The notes under the pieces are model-generated. The model worked only from the letters and a program-made list of their open reading frames with translations, ran no database searches and had not been told where the DNA came from. Position numbers and translations under genes: made by a program. From DSNY01 sp016861185 (lineage in GTDB: Bacteria; Pseudomonadota; Gammaproteobacteria; Burkholderiales; Burkholderiaceae_F): 24,686 nt of DNA. The stretch spans positions 1-24,686 of the forward strand of contig SZOR01000060.1 of NCBI GenBank assembly GCA_030263275.1, given 5' to 3'. Every line of letters begins with the position of its first letter. Position 1 is the stretch's first letter. Positions 1 through 7,256 of this stretch are shown here, piece after piece.

Positions 1-33
1 AAGGCGAAGCTGTTCATCGTGGTGTCCTGGTGA
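1..33 (+). CDS. 3' end of an unidentified coding region
   Basis: Frame 1 is open from the window edge and encodes a short hydrophobic tail (KAKLFIVVSW) before a TGA stop. A GC-rich inverted repeat follows directly, which fits the end of a gene convergent with the minus-strand permease. Ten codons are too few to identify a product, and the open frame could be chance. Confidence 0.3.
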   Translation, partial: KAKLFIVVSW

Positions 34-45
34 GTGTGGTGTCGG

Positions 46-69
46 GCCGCCCGCAGCGCGGCGGGCGGC
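46..69. terminator. Candidate bidirectional terminator hairpin
   Basis: Perfect 8-bp arms GCCGCCCG (46-53) and CGGGCGGC (62-69) enclose an 8-nt loop. They lie between the stop of the partial plus-strand frame and the stop of the minus-strand permease, where a convergent terminator would be expected. There is no T-tract on either side, so intrinsic termination is uncertain. Confidence 0.35.
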
Positions 70-70
70 G

Positions 71-1279
71 CTAGCGAATGGCCTTGTAGCTGTGCCAGGT
101 GCCGTGGCCGAGCACGGGGAAGGCGACGATGAGGCCGAGCAGGCCGGTCGCGACGCTGAGCGCGAACAGCGCCGCCACGATCGCGCCCCAGGCGAGCATC
201 ACGCCGAGATTGTTCCAGGTCAGCGAGATCGAGGTGCCCATGGCGGTGAAGGCGTCGGTCCGCTCCGCCAGCAGCATGGGGATGGCGAAGGTCGAGACGG
301 CGAAGGAGAAGGCCGCGAACAGCCCGCCGACGACGCCGACGAACACGAGCGCAAACGACAGACTGGCGCCGCGCGAGATCAGCAGCGGCCGCAGCACGTT
401 GTCGATGCTCGACACCAGCACGACGCCCCAGACCGCCATGAAGATCGCCCAGCCGATCTGCTCTTGCGCCAGCAGCCAGATTGTCGCGCCGAGCCACACG
501 ACGACGGAGCCGCCCGGAAGCAGCGACAGCAGCGCGGTCAGGCCGCCGAGCAGGAACGCCGCCGGTACGCCGGCGATCAGGAAGCCGAGGGTCGCGAGCG
601 CGCCCTGCGCGAGCGCGGTGCCGACGATTCCGATCACCACGCCGCGCACCGTGTCGCGCACGATCGCGAGCAGTTCGTCCGCCATCGTGTCCGCGATGCG
701 CGCCGTGCCCGCGCGCAGGCTGCGCACGAGCGCCTCGCCGTCGCGGTAGAAGAAGAACGCGACGAAAGTCGCCAGCAGGAGCTGCAGCACGCCTTCGGCG
801 ATCAGCCGACCCGCGAGGATCAGCGGCTCGCGCCCGACCTCGATCAGCCGCGTACCGAGCGTGCGCAGCGCGCCGGGATCGGCCGCCAGCTCGCGCCAGT
901 ATTCGTCGAGCCAGCCGCCGACGACGGGGATGCGCTGCAGCCATGCGGGCGGCGGCGGCGGTCCATCGGCGAACCAAGCCTGCACGGCCGCGATCCATCC
1001 GGGCACGCGCTCGATCGCGTTGTCGACGAGCCACGCGAACGGCAGGATCACGAGCACGATCGCGAGCACGGTCATGATCGTCGCGGCGGCCGTGTCGCTG
1101 CCGCGGACCGCGCGCCGAACGGCGAGATGCAGCGGCCAGGTCGCGAGCACGAAGACGGCCGCGAACAGACCCGCGGCGAGAAACGGCTCGAGCACGACCG
1201 CCGCGCCGATCACCAGCAAAGCGGCCGCGACGATCTTGACGATGCGGGTGATCAGCGCGTGCTCGTCGGGCTGATTCAT
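71..1279 (-). CDS. AI-2E/PerM-family permease with DUF2189-like C-terminus
   Basis: A 402-residue integral membrane protein. Residues about 15-315 follow the AI-2E transporter (PerM/YdiK/TqsA) layout: two N-terminal membrane segments, a helix pair, a long soluble loop (about 90-165), FFFYRDGE at 176-182, then paired segments including LLSLLPGGS (250-258) and SIDNVLRPLLISR (291-303). The family normally ends with another membrane segment and a charged tail. Here, from about residue 320, the sequence instead matches the end of DUF2189 membrane proteins as I know them: FAxxxFAIPMLL, a TAMGTSISLTWNN segment, a membrane helix, and FPVLGHGTWHSYK (387-399). The start at 1279 excludes a low-complexity upstream extension of the frame. 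AI-2E proteins are exporters or antiporters whose substrate must be tested case by case. The join is in frame and could be a true fusion or an assembly artefact. Confidence 0.8.
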   Translation of the reverse strand: MNQPDEHALITRIVKIVAAALLVIGAAVVLEPFLAAGLFAAVFVLATWPLHLAVRRAVRGSDTAAATIMTVLAIVLVILPFAWLVDNAIERVPGWIAAVQAWFADGPPPPPAWLQRIPVVGGWLDEYWRELAADPGALRTLGTRLIEVGREPLILAGRLIAEGVLQLLLATFVAFFFYRDGEALVRSLRAGTARIADTMADELLAIVRDTVRGVVIGIVGTALAQGALATLGFLIAGVPAAFLLGGLTALLSLLPGGSVVVWLGATIWLLAQEQIGWAIFMAVWGVVLVSSIDNVLRPLLISRGASLSFALVFVGVVGGLFAAFSFAVSTFAIPMLLAERTDAFTAMGTSISLTWNNLGVMLAWGAIVAALFALSVATGLLGLIVAFPVLGHGTWHSYKAIR

Positions 1280-1363
1280 CGGGCGGTCGGTTCTCGGTGG
1301 GCCGCGGCTGCCCGCGCGCTGCGGCGAGCGGCTTGTCCGACGGCGACGGTTCGCATGACGGTT

Positions 1364-1371
1364 TGTATGAT
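1364..1371 (+). promoter_or_regulatory. Candidate extended -10 promoter for the exported-protein operon
   Basis: The octamer TGTATGAT gives an extended -10 (TG-n-TATGAT type) in the divergent gap between the permease and the exported-protein gene. It would place the transcription start near 1378, about 40 nt before the ATG at 1418. The matching -35 region is poor, so the call rests mainly on the -10 and its position. Confidence 0.35.
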
Positions 1372-1417
1372 AGGCGCGCGCGGTCGCTGCGCTTGCTCTC
1401 GACGAACCCGGCGCGAC

Positions 1418-2053
1418 ATGAACGAATCCATCCATTCGCACGAAAGGAGCGCGCGCCCGCGGCGTGCACGTGCGCTGATCGCTGCGCTGGCGGCGCTGTT
1501 CCTAGTCGCGGCGCCCGCGCAGGCGCAGCGGCGCGACGCGGCCGACGCGGTCGCGCTGAGCGGCTGCCTGATGGACGCCGACCTGCGCGTTGCGGCGCTC
1601 CAGCAGATGGAGCGCGGGGAGAAACGCGAAGAGGTGATCGCCGCCGCGCACAAGGCGCTCGAAGCCGCGCCGCTCGATTACCGGATGCGGGTCGAACGCA
1701 TCGTCGACGAGGTCTATCGCGAACGCCCGCCGTCGCAACGCCCGTACGTCGGCGCCAGGTTGCGCGAATGCGCCGCCGCGGTCGGCCCGCGCATGCGCGC
1801 CGAGCTTGCCGACAACTGCTACCAGGTCACGCGCTTCGCGCGCGACTTCTTCGCCGCGCGCGCCGCCGGCGTCAGCCTCGAACAGACGCAGCAGTCGATT
1901 CGCTCGCTCGGCGAGCAGCAGGGCATGCCGGCCGAGTTCGGCCAACGGCTCGGCAAGCTCGCGGCGAGCGTCTACGCGTCGAAGGACGAGGCGCCGAAGT
2001 TCCGCGCCGGACTCTTCTATCACTGCGTCGTCGAGCCGCCGGCGCCGCGCTGA
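1418..2053 (+). CDS. Small exported protein of unknown function
   Basis: A 211-residue protein with a clear Sec signal peptide: a basic N-region (SARPRRAR), a hydrophobic stretch ALIAALAALFLVAAP and a signal-peptidase-like site AQA|QRRD near residue 37. The mature part is helical and charged and has four cysteines (in SGCLMD, RECAAA, DNCYQ and YHCVVE), which would allow two periplasmic disulfides. I do not recognise a family. The start chosen gives a normal signal peptide; an earlier in-frame ATG would add a basic cysteine-containing extension. Its stop overlaps the start of the LeuD-like gene (TGATG), so the two are probably translated together, although a functional link between them is not obvious. 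Confidence 0.75.
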   Translation: MNESIHSHERSARPRRARALIAALAALFLVAAPAQAQRRDAADAVALSGCLMDADLRVAALQQMERGEKREEVIAAAHKALEAAPLDYRMRVERIVDEVYRERPPSQRPYVGARLRECAAAVGPRMRAELADNCYQVTRFARDFFAARAAGVSLEQTQQSIRSLGEQQGMPAEFGQRLGKLAASVYASKDEAPKFRAGLFYHCVVEPPAPR

Positions 2054-2568
2054 TGGGTGCCGCGATGACGCAAGCCGCCGGTCGCGTCTGGAAGCTTGGC
2101 GCCGACATCGACACCGACGCGCTCGCGCCGGGACGCTGGATGAAACTCGCGCTGCCGGAACTGGCGACGCATTGCCTCGAAGCCGTGCGCCCCGAGTTCG
2201 CGCGCGAGGTGCGCGCCGGCGACGTGATCGCCGCGGGACCGAACTTCGGCGTCGGCTCTTCGCGCGAGCAGGCGGCGGCGGCGCTGAAGCACCTCGGAAT
2301 CGCCGCGGTCCTCGCGCCGTCGTTCGCGGGCATCTTCTACCGCAACGCGATCAACCTGGGACTGCCGGTGCTCGTCTGCGCGCGGGCGGGCGAGCTGGCC
2401 AACGGCGAACGAATCGCGCTCGACTTGCGCCAGGGCATCGTCGCGCGCGCCGGCGGCGGTACGCTGGCGTGCGAGCCGCTGCCGCCGTTCCTGTGGGAGA
2501 TCGTCGCGGCCGGCGGACTGCTGCCGAGTCTGAGGCAACGATTTGCATCGAAAGGAGTGAAGGCATGA
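2053..2568 (+). CDS. LeuD-like aconitase-superfamily small (swivel) subunit
   Basis: A 171-residue protein of the 3-isopropylmalate dehydratase small-subunit family. The N-terminus VWKLGADIDTDALAPGRW matches the conserved D-x-D-T-D region, and GPNFGVGSSREQAAAALK (about 60-77), SFAGIFYRNAINLGLPVL (95-112) and a short C-terminal part complete the swivel domain. Such subunits pair with a [4Fe-4S] large subunit to isomerise hydroxy-di- or tricarboxylic acids. No large subunit is encoded in this window. The start at 2053 overlaps the previous stop (TGATG); an ATG at 2065 is also possible. The last four bases overlap the amidase start (ATGA). It lies in a cluster with an amidase, which suggests a catabolic aconitase-like enzyme, not the leucine-pathway LeuD, but substrate specificity cannot be read from the sequence. 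Confidence 0.85.
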   Translation: MGAAMTQAAGRVWKLGADIDTDALAPGRWMKLALPELATHCLEAVRPEFAREVRAGDVIAAGPNFGVGSSREQAAAALKHLGIAAVLAPSFAGIFYRNAINLGLPVLVCARAGELANGERIALDLRQGIVARAGGGTLACEPLPPFLWEIVAAGGLLPSLRQRFASKGVKA

Positions 2569-3875
2569 GAGAGCCGTTGAACCGGCTGTCGGCGACCAGG
2601 CTGGCGCAGATGATCGCGGCCGGCGACGTCACGTCGGAAGTGGTCACGCGTTCGTTCATCGACGCGATCCACGACCGCAACGCGTCGATCGAGGCCTTCG
2701 CCTGGTTCGAGGCCGATCGGGCGCTCGAGACCGCGCGCGAGCTCGACCGGCTGATCGCGAACGACCGACGGCGCGGCCCGCTGCACGGCGTACCGGTCGC
2801 GGTCAAGGACAACATCGACACCGCGGATATGCCGACCGGCTACGGATCGCCGATCTTCGCGACCCACAAGCCGAATATCGACGCGGCGTGCGTCGGCCTC
2901 CTGAAGGACGCCGGGGGATTCGTCATCGGCAAGACGGTGACGGCGGAGCTGGCGAACTTCACGCCCGGACCGACGCGCAACCCGCACAACCCGGCGCATA
3001 CGCCGGGCGGCTCGTCGAGCGGCAGCGCCGCGGCGGTTGCCGCGCACTTCGCGCCGCTCGCGCTCGGCACGCAGACGGCGGGCTCGGTGATCCGGCCCGC
3101 CGCGTTCTGCGGCGTGTTCGCGTACAAGCCCTCGCCTCGACTCGTGCCCCGCTGCGGCGTGAAGCCGAACTCCGACACGATGGACGAGGTCGGCGCGTTC
3201 GCGCGCAGCGTCGAAGATCTCGCGCTCGTCGCTTCGGTGCTCGCGCTGAAGCCCGCGTGGAAGGACGTTCCCGCGCAGTATCTGGCGAGCGGTGCGGCGC
3301 CGACGATCGGCTGGACCGCGACACCGCACGCGAACGCGGCGTCGGCGTCGATGCTCGCGACGCTCGAGTCCTCTGCGCAGAAGCTCGTGCAGCGCGGCGC
3401 GCGTCACACGGAGATCACCTGGCCGCGCGTGTTCGACGGGCTGTTCGACGCGCAGAAGACCGTTCAGGTCTACGAAACCGCGCGCGCGCTCGCCGCCGAA
3501 TACACGTACCGCCGCGATCTGCTGTCGGCGCGGCTGGTGGACCTGATCGACCAGGGACGCGCGGTCGACACGCGCACGTACATCGAGGCGTTGCAGCTCG
3601 GCCGCGCGTGCGCGGCCGCGATCGACGGCCTGTTCGGCGCGGCCGAGGTCGTGCTGTGCCCGTCGGCGCCCGGCGACGCGCCGCGCGGGCTCGGCTCCAC
3701 CGGCGATCCGATCTTCAATCGGCCGTGGCACCTGATCGGCTGCCCCGCGTTGAACATTCCCTGCGGGCGCGGCGAAGCGGGGCTGCCGCTCGGCCTGCAG
3801 GTGATCGCCCGCCCCGGCGACGACGCCAAGCTGCTCGCCGCCGGCGCGTGGATCGAGGCGAAGCTGAAGGATTGA
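2565..3875 (+). CDS. Amidase (amidase-signature family)
   Basis: A 436-residue amidase-signature hydrolase that cleaves a C-N amide bond. The Ser-cisSer-Lys triad is complete: Lys81 in VAVKDNID, the cis-serine at Ser150 in GGSSSGSA, and the nucleophile Ser174 in GTQTAGSVIRP. The 24-residue distance between the two serines is normal for the family. The protein lacks extra domains and is at the short end of the family range, more like small catabolic amidases than GatA. It overlaps the LeuD-like gene by 4 nt and has a good ribosome site (AAAGGAG) just before its ATG. No GatB or GatC partner is nearby, which argues against a role in amidotransferase tRNA charging. The substrate is unknown; the later hydantoinase-like gene hints at amide or cyclic-amide breakdown. 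Confidence 0.9.
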   Translation: MREPLNRLSATRLAQMIAAGDVTSEVVTRSFIDAIHDRNASIEAFAWFEADRALETARELDRLIANDRRRGPLHGVPVAVKDNIDTADMPTGYGSPIFATHKPNIDAACVGLLKDAGGFVIGKTVTAELANFTPGPTRNPHNPAHTPGGSSSGSAAAVAAHFAPLALGTQTAGSVIRPAAFCGVFAYKPSPRLVPRCGVKPNSDTMDEVGAFARSVEDLALVASVLALKPAWKDVPAQYLASGAAPTIGWTATPHANAASASMLATLESSAQKLVQRGARHTEITWPRVFDGLFDAQKTVQVYETARALAAEYTYRRDLLSARLVDLIDQGRAVDTRTYIEALQLGRACAAAIDGLFGAAEVVLCPSAPGDAPRGLGSTGDPIFNRPWHLIGCPALNIPCGRGEAGLPLGLQVIARPGDDAKLLAAGAWIEAKLKD

Positions 3876-3896
3876 GCCGGCGCGATCTCGCATGAA

Positions 3897-4180
3897 CCCC
3901 CCCCTTTGGAAAAGGGGGGCAGGGGGGATTTCAAACCGATGGCACGAGGAAACGACGCGACAGAGGAGACCTCGACGCGGTGAACCCGAACGCTGCCGCT
4001 GAGAAATCCCCCTCCGTCCCCCTTTACGAAAGGGGGATGAAGATGGACGCACCTTCGGTGCGTTCGAGAGGGATCTCCCCCTCGGTCCCCCTTTACGAAA
4101 GGGGGATGAAGATGGACGCACCTTCGGTGCGTTCGAGAGGGATCTCCCCCTCGGTCCCCCTTTGCGAAAGGGGATGAAGA
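3897..4180. repeat. Intergenic repeat block: inverted element plus 69-nt tandem repeat
   Basis: The 333-nt gap between the amidase and amidohydrolase genes holds repeats and no gene. The left element (3897-3931) is inverted relative to GAAATCCCCCT...AAAGGGGGA at about 4002-4036. From there a 69-nt unit is repeated about 2.5 times: the C5 tracts start at 4018, 4087 and 4156. Each full unit carries the CCCCCTTT/AAAGGGGG hairpin and a second hairpin with 7-bp arms ACGCACC and GGTGCGT around a TTC loop. Repeats of this type recur in intergenic regions of many betaproteobacterial genomes. Open frames across the block, with SPFxKGG-type translations, are artefacts. Confidence 0.85.
3899..3919. terminator. 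C/G-rich hairpin after the amidase gene
   Basis: Perfect 9-bp arms CCCCCCTTT (3899-3907) and AAAGGGGGG (3911-3919) surround a 3-nt loop, 23 nt past the amidase stop. It may end the first operon, but no T-tract follows. The hairpin plus the following GGGGGGATTTC is an inverted relative of the repeats starting near 4002, so it is equally well described as a dispersed intergenic repeat. Confidence 0.4.
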
Positions 4181-4208
4181 GCGACGCACATTCCGCTGGA
4201 GCTTATGC

Positions 4209-5696
4209 ATGACGAAGAAGGCGCCACGCGCACGCTATGACCTGATCATCAAGAACGTCCGCGTCGTTCGTCCGAGCGGCAACGCGGTGCACGAGGCCGA
4301 CATCGCGATCGTGGACGGCCGGTTCGCGCGCGTCGCGCCGGGGCTCGACGTTGCACTCGCCAAGGAGGTCTACGACGGTCGCGGGCGGCTCGCGTTTCCC
4401 GGCGTGGTCGACGCGCACATGCACACCGGCATCTATTCGCCGCTCGAAGAGGACGCAGTGACCGAAAGCCGCGCCGCGGCCACCGGCGGCGTCACCTCGA
4501 GCCTCAACTACTTCCGCACCGGCCAGTACTACCTGAACAAGGGCGGGCCGTACGCGAAGTTCTTTCCCGAAGTGCTGAAGATCTCGAAGGGCCGCTTTCA
4601 CGTCGACTACGGCTATCACCTCGCGCCGATGGATGCGACGCACATCCGCGAGATTCCGGAGCTGATCGACAGGCACGGCGTCGCGAGCTTCAAGATCTTC
4701 ATGTTCTACGGCTCGCACGGGCTGCACGGCGCGTCCGACAAGCAGCGCGACTTCCTGATGATCGGACCCGACGAGCGCTACGACTACGCGCACTTCGAAT
4801 TCATCATGCGCGCGGTCGAGGACGCGCGCCGGCGCTATCCGCGCAAAGCGAGCCAGATCAGCCTGTCGCTTCACTGCGAGACCGCCGAGATCATGACCGC
4901 GTACACGAAGATGGTCGAGCGCGAGGGCCGGCTCAAGGGCCTCGCCGCGTACCACGCGGCGAGGCCGCCGCACTCGGAAGGGCTCGCGGTCTTCATCGCC
5001 GCGTATCTGGCCGACGAGACCCGGCTCGCCAACATCAACCTGCTGCACCTGTCGTCGCGCAAGGCGCTGACCGCCGCGCTGCAGATGGCGGAGCTGTTCC
5101 CGCACATCGACTTCAGGCGCGAGGTGACGATCGGCCATCTGATGCTCGACGTGACGAGCAAGGCCGGCGCGCTCGCGAAGGTCAACCCGCCGATCCGTCC
5201 GCGCGAAGACGTCGAGTTCCTGTGGGAGAAGCTGCTCGAAGGCAAGCTCGACTGGGTCGTCAGCGACCACGCCTGCTGCCGGCACGAAATGAAAGTACCG
5301 AAGCAGTACTTCGGCAACATCTGGATGGCGAAGTCGGGCTTCGGCGGAACCGAATATCTGCTGCCCGCGCTCGTTTCCGAAGGCAGCCGGCGCGGGCTCG
5401 GCTACAACCGCATCGCGCGGCTGACGAGCTTCAACCCGGCGCGCCGCTTCGGGCTCAACCGCAAGGGCGACATCGACGTCGGGCTCGACGCCGACATCGC
5501 GCTGGTCGACCCGGCGAAGACCTGGACGATCCGCGCGCGCGATGCCGAGTCGTCGCAGGGTTACACGCCGTTCGAAGGCATCGAACTGTCGGCGCGCGTC
5601 GACGCGACCTTCCTGCGCGGCGCGCTGATTTACGAAGATGGCCGCGTGCTCGGCAAGCCGCGCGGGGAATACCTGTTTCGGCCGACTGCTGATTGA
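4209..5696 (+). CDS. Dihydropyrimidinase/hydantoinase-like amidohydrolase
   Basis: A 495-residue cyclic-amidohydrolase. A beta-sandwich N-terminus (residues 9-64) leads into a TIM barrel with the expected metal ligands: His70 and His72 in VDAHMH, Lys162 in SFKIF (the usual carboxylated lysine), His222 in LHCET, His280 in LLHLSS, and Asp353 in VSDHACC. This is the dinuclear-zinc pattern of hydantoinases, allantoinases and dihydroorotases. The C-terminal GDIDVGLDADIALVDP strand is typical of dihydropyrimidinases. The ribosome site GGAG (4198-4201) lies 7 nt before the ATG. The enzyme should open a cyclic amide or imide ring; the exact ring is unknown. Together with the upstream amidase and LeuD-like protein it suggests stepwise amide catabolism, though a repeat block separates the two transcription units. 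Confidence 0.9.
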   Translation: MTKKAPRARYDLIIKNVRVVRPSGNAVHEADIAIVDGRFARVAPGLDVALAKEVYDGRGRLAFPGVVDAHMHTGIYSPLEEDAVTESRAAATGGVTSSLNYFRTGQYYLNKGGPYAKFFPEVLKISKGRFHVDYGYHLAPMDATHIREIPELIDRHGVASFKIFMFYGSHGLHGASDKQRDFLMIGPDERYDYAHFEFIMRAVEDARRRYPRKASQISLSLHCETAEIMTAYTKMVEREGRLKGLAAYHAARPPHSEGLAVFIAAYLADETRLANINLLHLSSRKALTAALQMAELFPHIDFRREVTIGHLMLDVTSKAGALAKVNPPIRPREDVEFLWEKLLEGKLDWVVSDHACCRHEMKVPKQYFGNIWMAKSGFGGTEYLLPALVSEGSRRGLGYNRIARLTSFNPARRFGLNRKGDIDVGLDADIALVDPAKTWTIRARDAESSQGYTPFEGIELSARVDATFLRGALIYEDGRVLGKPRGEYLFRPTAD

Positions 5697-5757
5697 CATT
5701 CGCCTGCGTGGCCGCGTGCAGCGTTCGACCCGCAAGTACATTCCCCCCACCCTCGTT

Positions 5758-5820
5758 CTCTCTCCCATTGGGAGAGGGAAGCAAAGCCCCTCTCCCCGTG
5801 GGAGAGGGGTTGGGGTAAGG
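5758..5820. repeat. Twin-hairpin intergenic repeat
   Basis: Two adjacent hairpins: arms CTCTCCC (5760-5766) and GGGAGAG (5770-5776), then 10-bp arms CCCCTCTCCC (5787-5796) and GGGAGAGGGG (5800-5809) with a CGT loop, followed by TTGGGGTAAGGG. This is the widespread CTCTCCC/GGGAGAG dispersed repeat of GC-rich proteobacteria. It fills the 168-nt gap between the amidohydrolase and flavoprotein genes and may act as a transcript-end or mRNA-stability structure. No T-tract is present. Confidence 0.8.
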
Positions 5821-5864
5821 GATGCAGTCGTGCCGTCGGCGCGAGCCCCTGTGCGCCAGTAGTC

Positions 5865-7253
5865 ATGCCCATCCACATCGACCCCAACCGCCGCTTCGCG
5901 ACCTACGTTCCCATCGTGATCGTCGGCGCGGGTGCCTGCGGCGCGGTCGCCGCACTGGCCGCGCGCGAACGCGGCATCGACGTGCTGATCCTCGAGCGCG
6001 ACGCCGCGCCCGCCGGTTCGACCGCGCTGTCGTCGGGTTTCGTTCCTGCTGGCGGCACCGCGCAGCAGAGAGCGCGGGGCATCGACGACTCGCCCGAGCG
6101 ATTCGCCGCCGACATCCAGGCCAAGGCGCGCGGCCGCGCCGACATGACGCTCGTCAAGGCCTACACCGAAGCGATCCCGCAGGCGCTCGACTGGCTCGCG
6201 CAGGCGCACGGCATTCCGTTCGAACTGGTCGAAGGCTTCCTGTATCCCGGCCACGCGGTCGAGCGCCTGCACTGCGTTCCGGAGAGAACGGGTGCGGCGC
6301 TGCTCGCGCGGCTGCACCGCGCGGTGGCCGCTTCCGGCGCCGACTTGCTGTGCTCGGCGCGTGCCACCGACCTCTTCGTCGACGATGTCAGGCGCGTGCT
6401 CGGCCTTCGCTTCGTGCGACCCGACGGCAGCGCAGACGAGGTCGGCTGCGACGCGCTCGTGCTCGCCTGCAACGGCTTCGGCGGCGACCGCGAGCTGGTC
6501 GCGCGCTACATCCCGGAGATGGCCGACGCCGAATACTTCGGCCATCGCGGCAACGACGGCGACGCGCTGCGCTGGGCGATCGCGCTCGGCGCGCTGACCG
6601 CGGATCTGGCCGGCTACCAAGGGCACGGCTCGGTCGCCACGCCGCACGGCGTGCTGATCACCTGGGCGCTGATGATGCAGGGTGCGATCCAGGTCAACGC
6701 GCGCGGCGAGCGCTTCGCCAACGAGCACGAGGGCTACTCGGAAGCGGCGGTACAGGTGCTGCGGCAGCCGGGGCACGTCGCGTTCGACATCTACGACGAA
6801 CGGCTGCACGAGATTGGCCTGCAGTTCCCGGATTACGCGCAGGCGGTCGCCGCCGGCGCGATCAAGCGCGGCGCAACGCTTGCGGAGCTCGCCGCCGCGC
6901 TCGGCATCGATGCCGCCGGTCTCGAGCGCACGGTGATGGAAGTCAACGCGCTCGCGCACGACGACGCGACCGACGAGTTCGACCGCACGTTCCGCGCCGA
7001 AGAGATGCTGCTGCCGCCGTACTACGGCGTAAAGGTCGCCGGCGCGCTGTTCCATACGCAGGGCGGCGCGGTCGTCGATGCGCACTGCCGCGTGCTCGTC
7101 GCGCGCCACACGCCGCTGCCGAACCTGTACGCCGCCGGCGGCGCCGCGCGCGGCGTCTCCGGCGACGCGGTGTGGGGCTACCTGTCGGGCAACGGACTGC
7201 TGTCGGCGATGGCGGGCGGGTTCATCGCGGGGCGGGCCGCAAGCGCGCGTTGA
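5865..7253 (+). CDS. FAD-dependent oxidoreductase (fumarate reductase/ketosteroid dehydrogenase type)
   Basis: A 462-residue flavoprotein of the FAD-binding-2 family (fumarate reductase flavoprotein, urocanate reductase, 3-ketosteroid-1-dehydrogenase). The dinucleotide fold is clear: IVIVGAGACGAVAAL (residues 18-32), ending with the acidic ribose-binding ILERD (43-47). A TALSSGFVPAGGT stretch follows, as in related dehydrogenases, and the C-terminal GGAARGVSGDAVWGYLSGNGLLSAM forms the second FAD-contact region. There is no signal peptide and no cytochrome domain, so it is a soluble cytoplasmic enzyme, expected to reduce or desaturate an alpha,beta position of an organic acid or ketone. Only 3 nt separate it from the WYL regulator gene, so the two are almost certainly co-transcribed. 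The substrate is unknown. Confidence 0.85.
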   Translation: MPIHIDPNRRFATYVPIVIVGAGACGAVAALAARERGIDVLILERDAAPAGSTALSSGFVPAGGTAQQRARGIDDSPERFAADIQAKARGRADMTLVKAYTEAIPQALDWLAQAHGIPFELVEGFLYPGHAVERLHCVPERTGAALLARLHRAVAASGADLLCSARATDLFVDDVRRVLGLRFVRPDGSADEVGCDALVLACNGFGGDRELVARYIPEMADAEYFGHRGNDGDALRWAIALGALTADLAGYQGHGSVATPHGVLITWALMMQGAIQVNARGERFANEHEGYSEAAVQVLRQPGHVAFDIYDERLHEIGLQFPDYAQAVAAGAIKRGATLAELAAALGIDAAGLERTVMEVNALAHDDATDEFDRTFRAEEMLLPPYYGVKVAGALFHTQGGAVVDAHCRVLVARHTPLPNLYAAGGAARGVSGDAVWGYLSGNGLLSAMAGGFIAGRAASAR

Positions 7254-7256
7254 GGC

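Noticed and set aside
3980..4177. Small frames with SVPLYERGMKMDAP repeats
   Set aside because: The repetition follows the 69-nt intergenic repeat; hairpins and tandem structure explain it.
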